Part shown: positions 20,830 through 29,139 of the stretch, piece by piece
Position numbering within the stretch: the first letter of the stretch is position 1
How the letters are laid out: each line of letters opens with the position of its first letter
Source: Streptomyces violaceusniger
Lineage (GTDB): Bacteria > Actinomycetota > Actinomycetes > Streptomycetales > Streptomycetaceae
NCBI GenBank assembly: GCA_005405945.1
Contig: BJHW01000001.1
Span: 1,240,001-1,304,000, forward strand
Reading direction: 5' to 3'
Length of the DNA stretch: 64,000 bases
Notes under the pieces: model-generated
Told to the model about the DNA's origin: nothing
What the model saw: only the letters and a program-made list of their open reading frames with translations
Database searches by the model: none
Position numbers and translations under genes: made by a program

Positions 20830-22143
20830 TCAGGTGGCCTGGCGGACGGCGTCACGGTGCTGGCGCATCAGGGCGTTCAGCCGTGGCATCACACCGTCGA
20901 TCGCGTCGCGGACGCTCACCTGGCCGAGGAAGGCCCGGGGCAGGTCCTGGCCCAGCAGCAGCCGGACGCGGTTCCAGTTGGTGGTGACGTTGAAGGGATG
21001 GCCGCCGGCGACCTCGCCCTTCAGGATCCGCTGGACGATGCCGAGGTTGGCGGGCGGCGGTTCGAAGGCGCTCGCGGCGGAGAGCCGCGCGGGGTTGTTG
21101 CGCCCGGCCCGTGCGTAGATGTCGAGCGCGCCCGTGCTGGTGAGGGTCTTCAGCAGCCGCCACGCCAGGTCGAGGTCGTCGTCCTTGACGCCCGAGGGGA
21201 TGGCGAAGCCGGAGCCCGACACCCGTGGTATGGATCCGGCCGGTCCGGCGGGGAAGGGCACGATGTCCCATTCGAAGGAGGCCTTGCGGACGTTGAGCAC
21301 CTGCCAGGGGCCGTTCTGCATGAAGGCCACGTTGCCCTGGAGGAAGTTGGCCAGGGAGGCGCCGGAGGCGTTCTGGGCGACCAGATTGTCGATCGGCGGG
21401 GTGACCCGGTCCTTGACGAACAGGTCGACCACGTAGTGGATGGCCCGCAGGGACTCGGGGGCGTCCAGGAGGCTGGTGTCGCGGTCCCCGTCGAGGACGT
21501 CGCCACCGGCGCAGTAGATCCAGGACACCAGGTCGTCGATGGTCGGGGCGCAGGTGAAGCCGTACTGGTCCTTCGGCTTGCTCAGCTCGGTGGCCAGATC
21601 CCGGAAGGTGTCCCAGCTCATGGGCTCGGTCGGGGACGGCGGATCGACGCCGTTCCGCTCCAGCAGCGTCTTGTTGTAGTAGAGCACGGTCGGCGCCACG
21701 TCGAAGCCGATGGCGTAGGTGTGGCCGGCGAACGAGGAGATGGACCGGATGGCGGGGTAGAAGTCGTCCAGGTCGAAGTCGGGATCGGCGGCGATGAGAT
21801 CGTCCAGCGGCCGGTGTGCGCCGCGTGAGGCGTAGGTGGGGATCAGCCAGCCGTTCAGGGCGGTGACCATGCCGGCCGTTCCGCTGACGAGTTGCAGGTC
21901 GAGCTTGGTGGGATAGCCGTCGGAAGGGGTGAGGGTCGAGGCCGATCTGACGCGCATGCGCCGCTCGACGTAAGCCCCGAAGTCGGCCCAGACCCGGTTC
22001 TCCTCCGGGCTGCTGGACCACATCGACCAGGTGGCCGTACCGGGCGGCGGACCGGAGGAGCAGCCGCTGAGGGCTCCCGTGGTGGCGAGCCCGCCGAGGA
22101 CCGCCCCCTTGAGCAGAGCACGCCGGGGAAGGCTGGAAGACAT
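20830..22143 (-). CDS. ABC transporter solute-binding lipoprotein
   Basis: The 437-residue extracellular protein begins LPRRALLKGAVLGGLATTG and reaches a lipobox LSGC at about residue 27, combining a twin-arginine pair with lipid anchoring. The mature region is a family-1 carbohydrate-binding protein: VLYYNKTLLERNGVDPP, MSWDTFRDLATELSK, GNVAFMQNGPWQV and FEWDIVPFPAGP. It captures the substrate for the two downstream permeases. Start ATG at 22143 follows GAGGAGAC. It is third in the operon after the dehydrogenase and enolase genes. Confidence 0.92.
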   Translation of the reverse strand: MSSSLPRRALLKGAVLGGLATTGALSGCSSGPPPGTATWSMWSSSPEENRVWADFGAYVERRMRVRSASTLTPSDGYPTKLDLQLVSGTAGMVTALNGWLIPTYASRGAHRPLDDLIAADPDFDLDDFYPAIRSISSFAGHTYAIGFDVAPTVLYYNKTLLERNGVDPPSPTEPMSWDTFRDLATELSKPKDQYGFTCAPTIDDLVSWIYCAGGDVLDGDRDTSLLDAPESLRAIHYVVDLFVKDRVTPPIDNLVAQNASGASLANFLQGNVAFMQNGPWQVLNVRKASFEWDIVPFPAGPAGSIPRVSGSGFAIPSGVKDDDLDLAWRLLKTLTSTGALDIYARAGRNNPARLSAASAFEPPPANLGIVQRILKGEVAGGHPFNVTTNWNRVRLLLGQDLPRAFLGQVSVRDAIDGVMPRLNALMRQHRDAVRQAT

Positions 22144-22181
22144 CGTCGTCTCCTCGCTGCTGGGGCTGGGTGCGCGGGTGT

Positions 22182-23312
22182 TCAGGACCAGGCCAGGTCC
22201 AGGGATTCGGCGCGGATGCGTTCCTCGTCGACCTCGACGCCGAGACCGGGACCGGAGGGGACGGTGGCGGTGGCCGCGACGATGTCCAGGTTCTCCACGT
22301 AGAGGTCGGCCAGCAGCTCCGGTCCGTTCAGTTCGGCGGGCAGGGCCAGTTCCAGCTGGCTGAAGAGGTGCAGCGCGGCCGCGAAGCCGATACCGCAGTC
22401 GGTCAGCCCGCTGGCCAGCACCTCCAGGCCGCCCGCCAGTGCGACCTGGGCGGTCTTCAGCGCGTTGCGCAGCCCACCGGACTTGCAGATCTTGACGACC
22501 ACCAGATCGGCGGCGTCCAGGCGGAGGGTGCGGGCCAGGTCCTGGGCGGTGAAGCTGCCCTCGTCGATGGCCACCGGCAGGCCGATCAGGTCCCGCACCC
22601 GGCGCAGGGCGAGGGTGTCGGTGCCCGGTACGGGCTGTTCCACGCAGTGGAGGTGCGGCACCTCGCGCACCGCGTCCATCAGGCGGGTGAGGGCGGCCGG
22701 CCGGTAGGACTGATTGGCGTCCAGCCAGAGGGGTTTGCCCGCGGCGACCTCCGCGACGGCGGTGATGGCCGCGGTGTCCGCCGCGGGATCGCCGCCGATC
22801 TTCACCTTGTAGGCGGTGTAGTCCGAGGACTGGTGGGCGTGTTCGCGGACGGCGGCGGGCTCGCCCACGCCGATGGCCGAGCAGAGCGGCACCGTGTCCC
22901 GGAGCTTGCCGCCCAGCAGGGCGTGGACCGGCAGCCCGGCCAGTTTGCCGGCGGCGTCGTGCAGGGCGATGTCCACCGCGGCGCGGGCGAACGGAAAGCC
23001 GTTGGACACCGAGGGGCTCATCCGCCGGCTCGCCCGGGCGTGGAACAACTCCACGTCGAACGGGGTGAGTTCGAGGAGGATGGGGGCCAGATGGCGCTTG
23101 ATGACCACGGCGATCGTCTCGGCGGTCTCATAGCTCCAGCTGGGCAGGGCGCGCTGTTCGCCCCAGCCGACCACCCCGTCCTCGGTGGTCAGCTTGACGA
23201 AGATGACCGACCCCGCCTGATCGGGGGTGCCGACGGCGCCGCTGCCCAGCACGAACCGCCGGGCGAACGGCACGGCCACGGGGAAGACCTCGACCGCCGT
23301 GATACGCGACAT
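22182..23312 (-). CDS. enolase-superfamily enzyme, muconate-lactonizing (MLE) subgroup
   Basis: The 376-residue protein has the capping domain (VFVLG-like FVLGSGAVG, GWGEQRALPSW) and barrel with KxK in YKVKIGG, metal ligands in LDANQSY, VEQPV and AIDEG, and a second base Lys in VVVKICKSGG. Paired lysines on opposite sides mark the MLE subgroup (cycloisomerases, dipeptide epimerases, acylamino-acid racemases) rather than the His-Asp mandelate racemase/dehydratase subgroup. The C-terminus GLTDCGIGFAAALHLFSQ fits. It sits in an operon with a D-2-hydroxyacid dehydrogenase and a sugar-type ABC importer, a context more usual for acid-sugar dehydratases, so its true reaction is open. Confidence 0.82.
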   Translation of the reverse strand: MSRITAVEVFPVAVPFARRFVLGSGAVGTPDQAGSVIFVKLTTEDGVVGWGEQRALPSWSYETAETIAVVIKRHLAPILLELTPFDVELFHARASRRMSPSVSNGFPFARAAVDIALHDAAGKLAGLPVHALLGGKLRDTVPLCSAIGVGEPAAVREHAHQSSDYTAYKVKIGGDPAADTAAITAVAEVAAGKPLWLDANQSYRPAALTRLMDAVREVPHLHCVEQPVPGTDTLALRRVRDLIGLPVAIDEGSFTAQDLARTLRLDAADLVVVKICKSGGLRNALKTAQVALAGGLEVLASGLTDCGIGFAAALHLFSQLELALPAELNGPELLADLYVENLDIVAATATVPSGPGLGVEVDEERIRAESLDLAWS

Positions 23313-23419
23313 GGTGAAGTGACTCCTGACATGAGGTCGATGACGCGAGCGGCCGGATGCGGAGCGCGGGGGCGCGCGGCGGCGGGCTGTGCCGCCGACG
23401 CCAGCACTGGGGCACCCGG

Positions 23420-24406
23420 TCAGGCGGCGATGGGCCAGGAGGCGGGGTCCACGAAGCTCGGACCGCGGACGCCCTTGTCCAGCCAGTCGGCCACATCCGC
23501 CATCACATATCCGGCCAGCGCCAGATGCCCGTCCACGGTGTCCCCGGCGATATGCGGGGTGAGCAGCAGATGCGGGCAGCGCAGCACGGACTCGCCGAGC
23601 TGCGGCGGCTCGGGGTCGAAGACGTCCAGCGCGGCGAACAGCCGCCCCGCCAGCGCCTGTTCGAGCAGTGCGCCCTGGTCGACGGCCGGTCCCCGGGCGG
23701 AGTTGACGACCACGGCGTGGTCGGGGATCCGCTCGATGAGCCGGGCGCTCACCAGCCCGCGGGTGTCGGGGAGATCGGGCACATGGACGGAGACGAACGG
23801 GCAGCCGAGCGCCTCCTCGAGCGTGGCGGTCCGCACCCCCAGCGCGGCGGCCGCCTCCTGGTCCAGATACGGGTCGTACACCACCACATCGCAGCGGAAC
23901 GGCCTGAGCAGGGTGATCAGGGCGCGGGCCGTGGAGCTCGCGCCGAGGATGCCCACCCGCCGGCCGGTGAGCTCACCGCCCCGGAAGCCGCTCTGCTTCC
24001 AGCCACCCGCGCGCATCGCGGTGTCGAACAGCGGCAGCCGACGGGCCAGGGTGAGCATCGCCGCCAGGCAGTACTCCCCCACGGACCAGGCGATCCGCCC
24101 GGCGGCCGAGAAGACCGCGACGCCCTGGTCGAGCACCTCGCGGTCGATGAGCTTCTTTACCGTCCCGGCGGCGTGTGCCACCACCCGGGGGCCACCGCCA
24201 CCGGCCCATATCGCCCGGTCCAGACGGGGCGTGCCCCAGCTGGTCAGCAGCACATCGCTGCCGGTGGCGAGCCGGGCCACCGCGTCCGCGGTCAGCGGCT
24301 CATCGGCCCAGCTCACCTCGTAACGTTTCTCCATCAGCCGCCGGGCATCGGCGCTGATCACATCGGCGGCACGCTGGGGGGTCATGGCGACGGCGAGTCT
24401 GGACAA
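23420..24406 (-). CDS. D-isomer-specific 2-hydroxyacid dehydrogenase
   Basis: The 328-residue NAD(P)-dependent dehydrogenase has a Rossmann region that is slightly atypical: ELTGRRVGILGASSTARALI instead of the usual GxGxxG. Catalytic Arg is in VNSARGPAVDQGAL, Glu in DVFDPEPP and His in LLTPHIAGDT. It would reduce or oxidise a 2-hydroxy/2-keto acid. Start is assigned to TTG at 24406 because GAGGAG lies five bases upstream; ATG codons at 24457 and upstream have no ribosome site and would run into the divergent promoter. It is the first gene of the six-gene operon; the enolase gene follows after 107 bases. Confidence 0.85.
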   Translation of the reverse strand: MSRLAVAMTPQRAADVISADARRLMEKRYEVSWADEPLTADAVARLATGSDVLLTSWGTPRLDRAIWAGGGGPRVVAHAAGTVKKLIDREVLDQGVAVFSAAGRIAWSVGEYCLAAMLTLARRLPLFDTAMRAGGWKQSGFRGGELTGRRVGILGASSTARALITLLRPFRCDVVVYDPYLDQEAAAALGVRTATLEEALGCPFVSVHVPDLPDTRGLVSARLIERIPDHAVVVNSARGPAVDQGALLEQALAGRLFAALDVFDPEPPQLGESVLRCPHLLLTPHIAGDTVDGHLALAGYVMADVADWLDKGVRGPSFVDPASWPIAA

Positions 24407-24522
24407 CCTGGCTCCTCGGACGGGATCGGCGCGGATCTGCCCTGTGGCGGTCGTCATGACCGTAGGGGCGCGCCGCCATGCCCGTCCAAGCCCACTTTCG
24501 CATCGCCCCATACCGTGAGGGC

Positions 24523-25443
24523 ATGAACCTCTCCCTGCAGCAGCTCCGCGGCTTCGTGGCGGTGGCGGAGGAGCGGCACTTCGGCCGCGCCGCCGCCCGC
24601 CTCAACATGACCCAGCCCCCGCTGACCCGTCAGATCCAGGCGCTGGAACGCGCCCTGGACGTCGTCCTGTTCGAGCGCACCGGACGAGGCGCCCGGATCA
24701 CCGCGGCGGGCCGGGTCTTCCTCGACCACTGCCACCGGGTGCTGGCCCTGCTGGACGCCGCGCCGACCGCCACCCGCCGCGCCGCCGAGGGCCGCACCGG
24801 CACCCTGCGGCTGGCCTTCACCGCGATCGGCGCGTACGCCATCCTTGCCGATGTGCTGGACCTGGTGAAGCGGCACCTCCCCGATGTCACCGTCGAGTTG
24901 ACCGAGCTGGTCAGCCCCGATCAGTTCGCCGCCCTCTCGGAGCTGCGCATCGACCTGGGTCTGGTGCGGCCGCCCATCCCCGAGGGGTACGCGTCGCTCC
25001 TGGTCCACTCCGAGGACCTCGTCCTCGCGGTGCCCTCCGGCCATCCGCTGGCCCATGACGACGCCGACGCCCCCGTCGCCCTGACCGACGTGGCCGATGA
25101 CTACATCGGGTACAGCCCCGAGGGCTCCCGCTATCTGCACGACATCTGCGCCGCGATGATCGGCGTGGACCGCTACGCGGTCAGCCAGTTGACCTCCCAG
25201 GTCCCCACCATGCTCGCCCTGGTCCGCGCGGGCCTGGGCTGCGCCCTGATCCCCCGCTCGATCATGACCATGGGCGTCCACGGCGTCCGCTACCGCGAAC
25301 TGGCCCCGGCCGACGCCCACTCCGTCACCCTCCACGCCTGCTGGAGCCCCGACAGCCCCAACCCGGCCCTCCAGCGGCTGGTGGACGTCCTCAGCCAGGA
25401 GCGCTCGGGAGGTGGCTGTGAGATAGGCCATATGCGGCGGTAA
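24523..25443 (+). CDS. LysR-family regulator, divergent from the acid-sugar operon
   Basis: The 306-residue protein starts NLSLQQLRGFVAVAEERHFG and carries the LysR helix-turn-helix AAARLNMTQPPLTRQIQALE. The effector domain follows from about residue 90 (LRLAFTAIGAYAILADVLDL). It is transcribed away from the dehydrogenase gene across a 116-base gap, the classical arrangement for a LysR protein that activates its neighbour. It closely resembles the second LysR protein at 33342 in layout (TQPPLxRQIQ..LE, LxxPRS/LVP), so both may sense related acids. Confidence 0.9.
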   Translation: MNLSLQQLRGFVAVAEERHFGRAAARLNMTQPPLTRQIQALERALDVVLFERTGRGARITAAGRVFLDHCHRVLALLDAAPTATRRAAEGRTGTLRLAFTAIGAYAILADVLDLVKRHLPDVTVELTELVSPDQFAALSELRIDLGLVRPPIPEGYASLLVHSEDLVLAVPSGHPLAHDDADAPVALTDVADDYIGYSPEGSRYLHDICAAMIGVDRYAVSQLTSQVPTMLALVRAGLGCALIPRSIMTMGVHGVRYRELAPADAHSVTLHACWSPDSPNPALQRLVDVLSQERSGGGCEIGHMRR

Positions 25444-25573
25444 GTAACGGTCCAAAGACATATAAACAGCCGCCAGGCCATTGAGCAGAAGGCCCTCGTG
25501 ATCCGTATTCGCCGGTGCAAGCACGGGCAGACACTGCTCCGCACAACGACCGGCGTCCCCGCCAGGAGGCTCT

Positions 25574-26392
25574 ATGCGATCCCGGTACTTCGTGACAGGT
25601 ACCTCCCTCCTCATAGGTTCCGTGGTGGTCACCCTCGGCGTGATCATGTCGCCCGTCCTGACGGGTGTGCAGCAGACGAACCAGACGAACCTGGCGAAGA
25701 CGAGCTCGACGCAGTACGGACCGCTCACCGGCGCCGACCGGGACTTCGTGGTCAAGGTCCGGCTCGCCGGACTGTGGGAGTACCCCGTCGGCGAGCTGGC
25801 CCTGAAGAAGGGCACCACGGCGGCGGTGAAGACGGCCGGTGAGCATCTGATCGTGGGGCATGCGAACCTGGACGCCGCCTCACGGGACATCGCGCCCAAA
25901 CTCGGCATCACCCTGCCCAACAAACCCACGCCGCAGCAGCAGGGGTTCCTGGACACCCTGACGGCCGCCACGGGCAAGAACTTCGACGGCCAGATGGCCC
26001 AGATCCTGCGCATCACCCACGGCCAGATCTTCAGCTCCATCGCCAAGATCCGGGCGACCACCAAGAACACCCTGGTGCGTCAGCTCGCCAATCAGGCCAA
26101 CACCACGGTGCTGGACCACATCACGCAGATGGAGAACACCGGGATGGTGGACTACCAGAAGCTTCCCGCCCAGATCACCGCGACCCCGACCCAGGGCCCG
26201 AACTTCACCAAGCCGGTGATGCCCAAGCCCGGTGAGCCCATGGTCGTCCTGAAGAAGCCGGCCTCGCTCGAGGGCAAGGGCGAACCGCCCACGCCGTCCC
26301 CGCCCGCCCCGGTCGACGACGCGCCGGGCTCCTCGGCCTCCCCGACCACTCCGGGCGCCACCTCCTCCCCCGCCGCGCCCGCCGTTCCGTAA
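25574..26392 (+). CDS. secreted DUF4142 protein with Pro-rich tail
   Basis: The 272-residue protein has an N-terminal signal or anchor (FVTGTSLLIGSVVVTLGVIM). A DUF4142 four-helix, ferritin-like domain spans about residues 50-205: DRDFVVKVRLAGLWEYPVGE, HLIVGHANLDAASRDIAPKL, FDGQMAQILRITHGQIFSSI. The last ~55 residues are Pro/Ser/Thr-rich, probably a cell-wall-spanning linker. AGGAGG sits five bases before the ATG. No operon partner; function of the family is unknown, though members often appear in cell-envelope stress contexts. Confidence 0.75.
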   Translation: MRSRYFVTGTSLLIGSVVVTLGVIMSPVLTGVQQTNQTNLAKTSSTQYGPLTGADRDFVVKVRLAGLWEYPVGELALKKGTTAAVKTAGEHLIVGHANLDAASRDIAPKLGITLPNKPTPQQQGFLDTLTAATGKNFDGQMAQILRITHGQIFSSIAKIRATTKNTLVRQLANQANTTVLDHITQMENTGMVDYQKLPAQITATPTQGPNFTKPVMPKPGEPMVVLKKPASLEGKGEPPTPSPPAPVDDAPGSSASPTTPGATSSPAAPAVP

Positions 26393-26893
26393 CGCACCGT
26401 CAGGAGAGCGCAGACAAGCCGGGTGAAACGCGGGCGGTTTCCGCCACATCGGTACCGTCAAATCGCGCCACTCTGTGCGCCGCGGGGGTGGGAAAACGGC
26501 TCCGGAAGAGCCTCATGACCACCCCCGGCGGGCACCGCGCCGCGTCCCGGCTCCCCGCGAATGCGTACTCGACCATCGCACGACCGTCTACTGACCCATC
26601 CACCACGCCTGCAATAGGACGGTGGAATATGCGCCCGCCCGCCTGTGGCCCGGCGGCCCCGGACCCGCTAGGAATCATCCGGAGGGCCGATGACCGGGCC
26701 CGGCGCCGTCTCCGGCCGGGGCCGCCGGGATCTACGGGACCCATGGGGCGGCGGACTCTACTACGCGTCGCCCGCCATTTCCGGGTATTACTGGATTTGA
26801 CCCCCAACGGCTGAACCCTGCGTAACCTCACCGTCACTGGCGAAGCGCCACCGGTGGGCGCCCGCCATGGGTGACGCAGGGAGGGGAGGCCGC
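26393..26893. other. 500-bp intergenic stretch before the roadblock operon
   Basis: No conserved protein gene is recognised here. A short GGCGG-TTT-CCGCC hairpin lies near 26436-26448 after the DUF4142 gene. The region has a lower G/C part around 26560-26640 (ACCACGCCTGCAATAGGAC, GGTGGAATATGCGC) that could hold the promoter of the roadblock operon. A 36-codon open frame with a good ribosome site is listed separately. Confidence 0.5.
26690..26800 (+). CDS. possible 36-residue peptide gene
   Basis: GGAGGG is followed four bases later by an ATG opening a 36-codon frame that ends in TGA at 26798. The C-terminal half is aromatic and Gly/Tyr-rich (WGGGLYYASPAISGYYWI), unlike the Arg-rich shadows of the region. 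It is not recognised, lies 93 bases before the first roadblock gene in the same direction, and could be a leader peptide, a small structural peptide or chance. Only the ribosome site and composition support it. Confidence 0.25.
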   Translation: MTGPGAVSGRGRRDLRDPWGGGLYYASPAISGYYWI

Positions 26894-27315
26894 ATGCCCG
26901 GAATCGACGAGTGCTTACTGGAAGCGATGACCGTGAACGGCGCGCGCGGAGCCGCCGTGATCGAGTGGACCACCGGACTCGCACTCGGCATGGTCGGCGA
27001 GGTGCGCGACGAGGACCCCGAGGCCACCGCGGCGGAGACGGCGGAGCTGGCCCGGATGGCCGCCGAGCAGCGGGCGTTCGCCGCGCTCGGCCTCGGGAGC
27101 GGCAAGAGCGGCGCCGACGCGGACGAGACGGACGGCGAGCCCGCTGTCGAGGACGTCATCGTCACCACCCGCACCTGCACCACCTGCTGCGCTTCGTCGA
27201 CACGGCCTTCGACAGCGGCGTCTTCTTCTATCTGTGGCTCGACCGCCGGGAGGGGAATCTGGCGCTCGCCCGGATCCGGCTGCGCGACATGTGCGGGCGG
27301 CTGGCGCTGATATGA
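26894..27315 (+). CDS. roadblock/LC7-type protein A, frameshifted
   Basis: About 140 residues when one base is restored near 27168-27171. The N-terminal half reads IDECLLEAMTVNGARGAAVI and EWTTGLALGMVGE; after the shift the protein continues HLHHLLRFVDTAFDSGVFFY and LWLDRREGNLALARIRLRDM. Both halves align with roadblock protein C at 28697 (ALVDYSSGMALGTVGGG, YHLIRLLKGRDSQGLFLYLA, LDKNRANLAMARHQL), so it is a paralogue with an Ala/Glu-rich insertion. Roadblock domains form dimers that bind small GTPases or other partners. The ATG follows GGGAGG and the stop overlaps the next gene's start as ATGA. Confidence 0.7.
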
Positions 27316-28139
27316 GCCTGCCGCACCGGACCGGGGCGCGGACCGGACACGCCCCCAGTCTCGCCGGGCTTGCCGCCGAGCGGGCCAGCGGCGCCCTGCT
27401 GTGCGACGCGGGCACGGTCTATCTCCGGGACGGCCAGGTGGTGCACGCCGAGAGCCCCGTGGCCCCCGGGATCGAGGTGCTGCTCACCACCGGCGGGCGG
27501 CTGACCGCCGACAGCTGGCGGGAGGCGGCGGGCCGGGCCGGTGGGGTCGGGCGGTTTCTCGTCGACAGCGGCCGGCTGTCGGACGCGGAGCTGGAGATCT
27601 GCCATCTTGGCGCGCTGTTCGACGCGGCGTACTTCGCGCTGGGGCACGGCAGCGGCCCTCGTGGCTTCCAACGGGGCGCGGCCCACTGGCTCGGGCCGGT
27701 GCGCCCGGTGGGCGCGGTGGCCGTGGAGCGCGAGACCCGGCGCCGCGGCAAGCTGCTGGCTGCCCTGTGGCCGTATCCGCAGGTGGACACGGAGCCGGTG
27801 GTGCTGCGCCGCCCCGATGGCCGCGCCCCGGCCGTCACCCCCCGTCAGCGCGCGGTGCTGGCGCTGGCCGACGGGGTCCGCACCCCGGCCCGTATCGCCC
27901 GGGAGCTGGGCCGTCCCGCCTTCCACACGCTGATCGACATACGGCGGCTGGCGGCGGCGGGCCATGTCGCCACCCCACGCCCCACGCGTCCGGAACATCC
28001 GGACCGCTCCGGTCCGCCCGCCCGGTACGCCGCTTCCGCGCCGCCCGCCCCGGACCGCGGTCCCGGCGCCGTCGTCTTCACCGATCCCGATATCGACCTG
28101 CTGCGTCGGCTCCGCGACGCCTTGGAGGCAACCCTGTGA
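27312..28139 (+). CDS. PATAN/DUF4388-like protein with C-terminal winged helix
   Basis: The 275-residue protein starts inside the stop of roadblock A (ATGA). Residues ~15-60 match the PATAN/DUF4388 pattern: GLAAERASGALLCDAGTVYL, then RDGQVVHAESPVAPGIEVLL. These domains occur in PatA-type response regulators and MglA/roadblock-associated proteins. A middle part (LEICHLGALFDAAYFALGH, LLAALWPYPQVDTEPVVLRR) leads to a winged-helix-like segment VTPRQRAVLALADGVRTPAR followed by FHTLIDIRRLAAAGHV. The end is Pro-rich then DPDIDLLRRLRDALEATL. It probably links roadblock partners to DNA or another protein. No GTPase gene is adjacent. Confidence 0.6.
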   Translation: MSLPHRTGARTGHAPSLAGLAAERASGALLCDAGTVYLRDGQVVHAESPVAPGIEVLLTTGGRLTADSWREAAGRAGGVGRFLVDSGRLSDAELEICHLGALFDAAYFALGHGSGPRGFQRGAAHWLGPVRPVGAVAVERETRRRGKLLAALWPYPQVDTEPVVLRRPDGRAPAVTPRQRAVLALADGVRTPARIARELGRPAFHTLIDIRRLAAAGHVATPRPTRPEHPDRSGPPARYAASAPPAPDRGPGAVVFTDPDIDLLRRLRDALEATL

Positions 28140-28176
28140 TTCCCCCGACCGCCCCGCCCGCCCCGTGCGCGGCGTC

Positions 28177-28611
28177 ATGAGGCTCACCCTGCGGCAGCGC
28201 ACGGAGCGCAAGTGGCTGCTGACCGCCGAGCCCGAAGTGCTGGAGGAGCTGCGCCGGCTGCGGGCCCGGGTGACCCATGTGACCGGCGCCCTCGCCGCCA
28301 CCAGCGACGGCGTGGTGCTGGCGCATGACACTGCCACCGTCGAGCCCGAGGGCGTGGCGGCGCTGACCGCCGCGGCCCTCGGGGTGGCGCAGTCGCTGGC
28401 GGGTGCCACCGGGCGGGGCGCCTTCCGTGAGCTGCTGGTCCGCGGTGAGAACGGCTATGTGGCCACCTACGCCGCGGGTTCCACGGCCGTGCTGACCGTG
28501 CTGGCCGGTGACCGCACCAACGTCGGCCGCCTCCATATGGAGGCGCGGCGCTCGGGCGCCCGTCTCGCCGATCTGGTGGGCGTCGCCCTCAGCAGGGCCG
28601 AGCAGCCCTGA
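28177..28611 (+). CDS. roadblock/LC7-type protein B
   Basis: The 144-residue protein has a short N-terminal helix (LEELRRLRARV) and a roadblock fold: THVTGALAATSDGVVLAHDT, VAALTAAALGVAQSLAGATG, FRELLVRGENGYVATYAAGS and AVLTVLAGDRTNVGRLHMEA. This layout resembles the DUF2-type roadblock proteins (CvnB-like) of Streptomyces conservons, but the sensor kinase, DUF742 and GTPase genes of a conservon are missing. It lies 37 bases after the PATAN gene; a GTG at 28165 is an alternative start. Confidence 0.7.
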   Translation: MRLTLRQRTERKWLLTAEPEVLEELRRLRARVTHVTGALAATSDGVVLAHDTATVEPEGVAALTAAALGVAQSLAGATGRGAFRELLVRGENGYVATYAAGSTAVLTVLAGDRTNVGRLHMEARRSGARLADLVGVALSRAEQP

Positions 28612-28696
28612 CCCCACGATCTCCCCCGCCCGGCGCGCACCCCGCGCGCCGAGATCCAACCGGACATCACTGACATCGAAAGGAACAGCCACGATC

Positions 28697-29071
28697 ATGG
28701 CGAACACCCAGACCGCGCTCAAAGAGGCGATGACGTCCATCGAGGGCTCCCTCGGCGCCGCGCTGGTCGACTACTCCAGCGGGATGGCCCTCGGCACCGT
28801 GGGCGGAGGAAAGGACCTCGACCTGACCGTGGCCGCGGCGGGCAACACCGATGTGGTGCGCGCCAAGGCCCGGACCATGGAGCAGCTCGGTCTGCAGGAC
28901 AGCATCGAGGACATCCTCATCACCCTCGGCAGCCAGTACCACCTGATCCGGCTGCTGAAGGGCCGGGACAGCCAGGGCCTCTTCCTCTATCTGGCGCTGG
29001 ACAAGAACCGGGCCAACCTGGCGATGGCACGTCACCAGCTGCGCAAGATCGAGGCCGACCTGGAGGTCTGA
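28697..29071 (+). CDS. roadblock/LC7-type protein C
   Basis: A compact 124-residue protein: QTALKEAMTSIEGSLGAALV, DYSSGMALGTVGGGKDLDLT, LQDSIEDILITLGSQYHLIR and FLYLALDKNRANLAMARHQL. It is a single roadblock domain with the beta-alpha layout intact and is the best-conserved of the three. GAAAGGAA lies eight bases upstream of the ATG. It ends the cluster, 30 bases before a strong terminator. Its similarity to protein A suggests duplication, and the pair may heterodimerise. Confidence 0.72.
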   Translation: MANTQTALKEAMTSIEGSLGAALVDYSSGMALGTVGGGKDLDLTVAAAGNTDVVRAKARTMEQLGLQDSIEDILITLGSQYHLIRLLKGRDSQGLFLYLALDKNRANLAMARHQLRKIEADLEV

Positions 29072-29101
29072 GCCGTTACGGCCCCGATCCGGGTCGAGGC
29101 G

Positions 29102-29132
29102 CATCCGGTGGGTCGGTCCGACCCACCGGATG
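29102..29132. terminator. perfect 15-bp hairpin between roadblock cluster and gudD
   Basis: CATCCGGTGGGTCGG and CCGACCCACCGGATG are exact reverse complements around a single T. It lies between convergent genes and can end both transcripts. Confidence 0.75.
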
Positions 29133-29139
29133 GGGCACG

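Noticed and set aside
18739..21828. Long plus-strand open frames opposite the ABC transporter genes
   Set aside because: Antisense of conserved permease, binding-protein and isomerase genes; no family motifs or ribosome sites.
22170..24323. 717-codon plus-strand open frame
   Set aside because: Runs antisense through two conserved genes (enolase and dehydrogenase) and has shadow composition.
24412..24511. Upstream start codons (ATG 24457 or the frame start at 24511) for the 2-hydroxyacid dehydrogenase
   Set aside because: They lack a ribosome site and would intrude into the divergent LysR promoter, while TTG 24406 has GAGGAG at proper distance.
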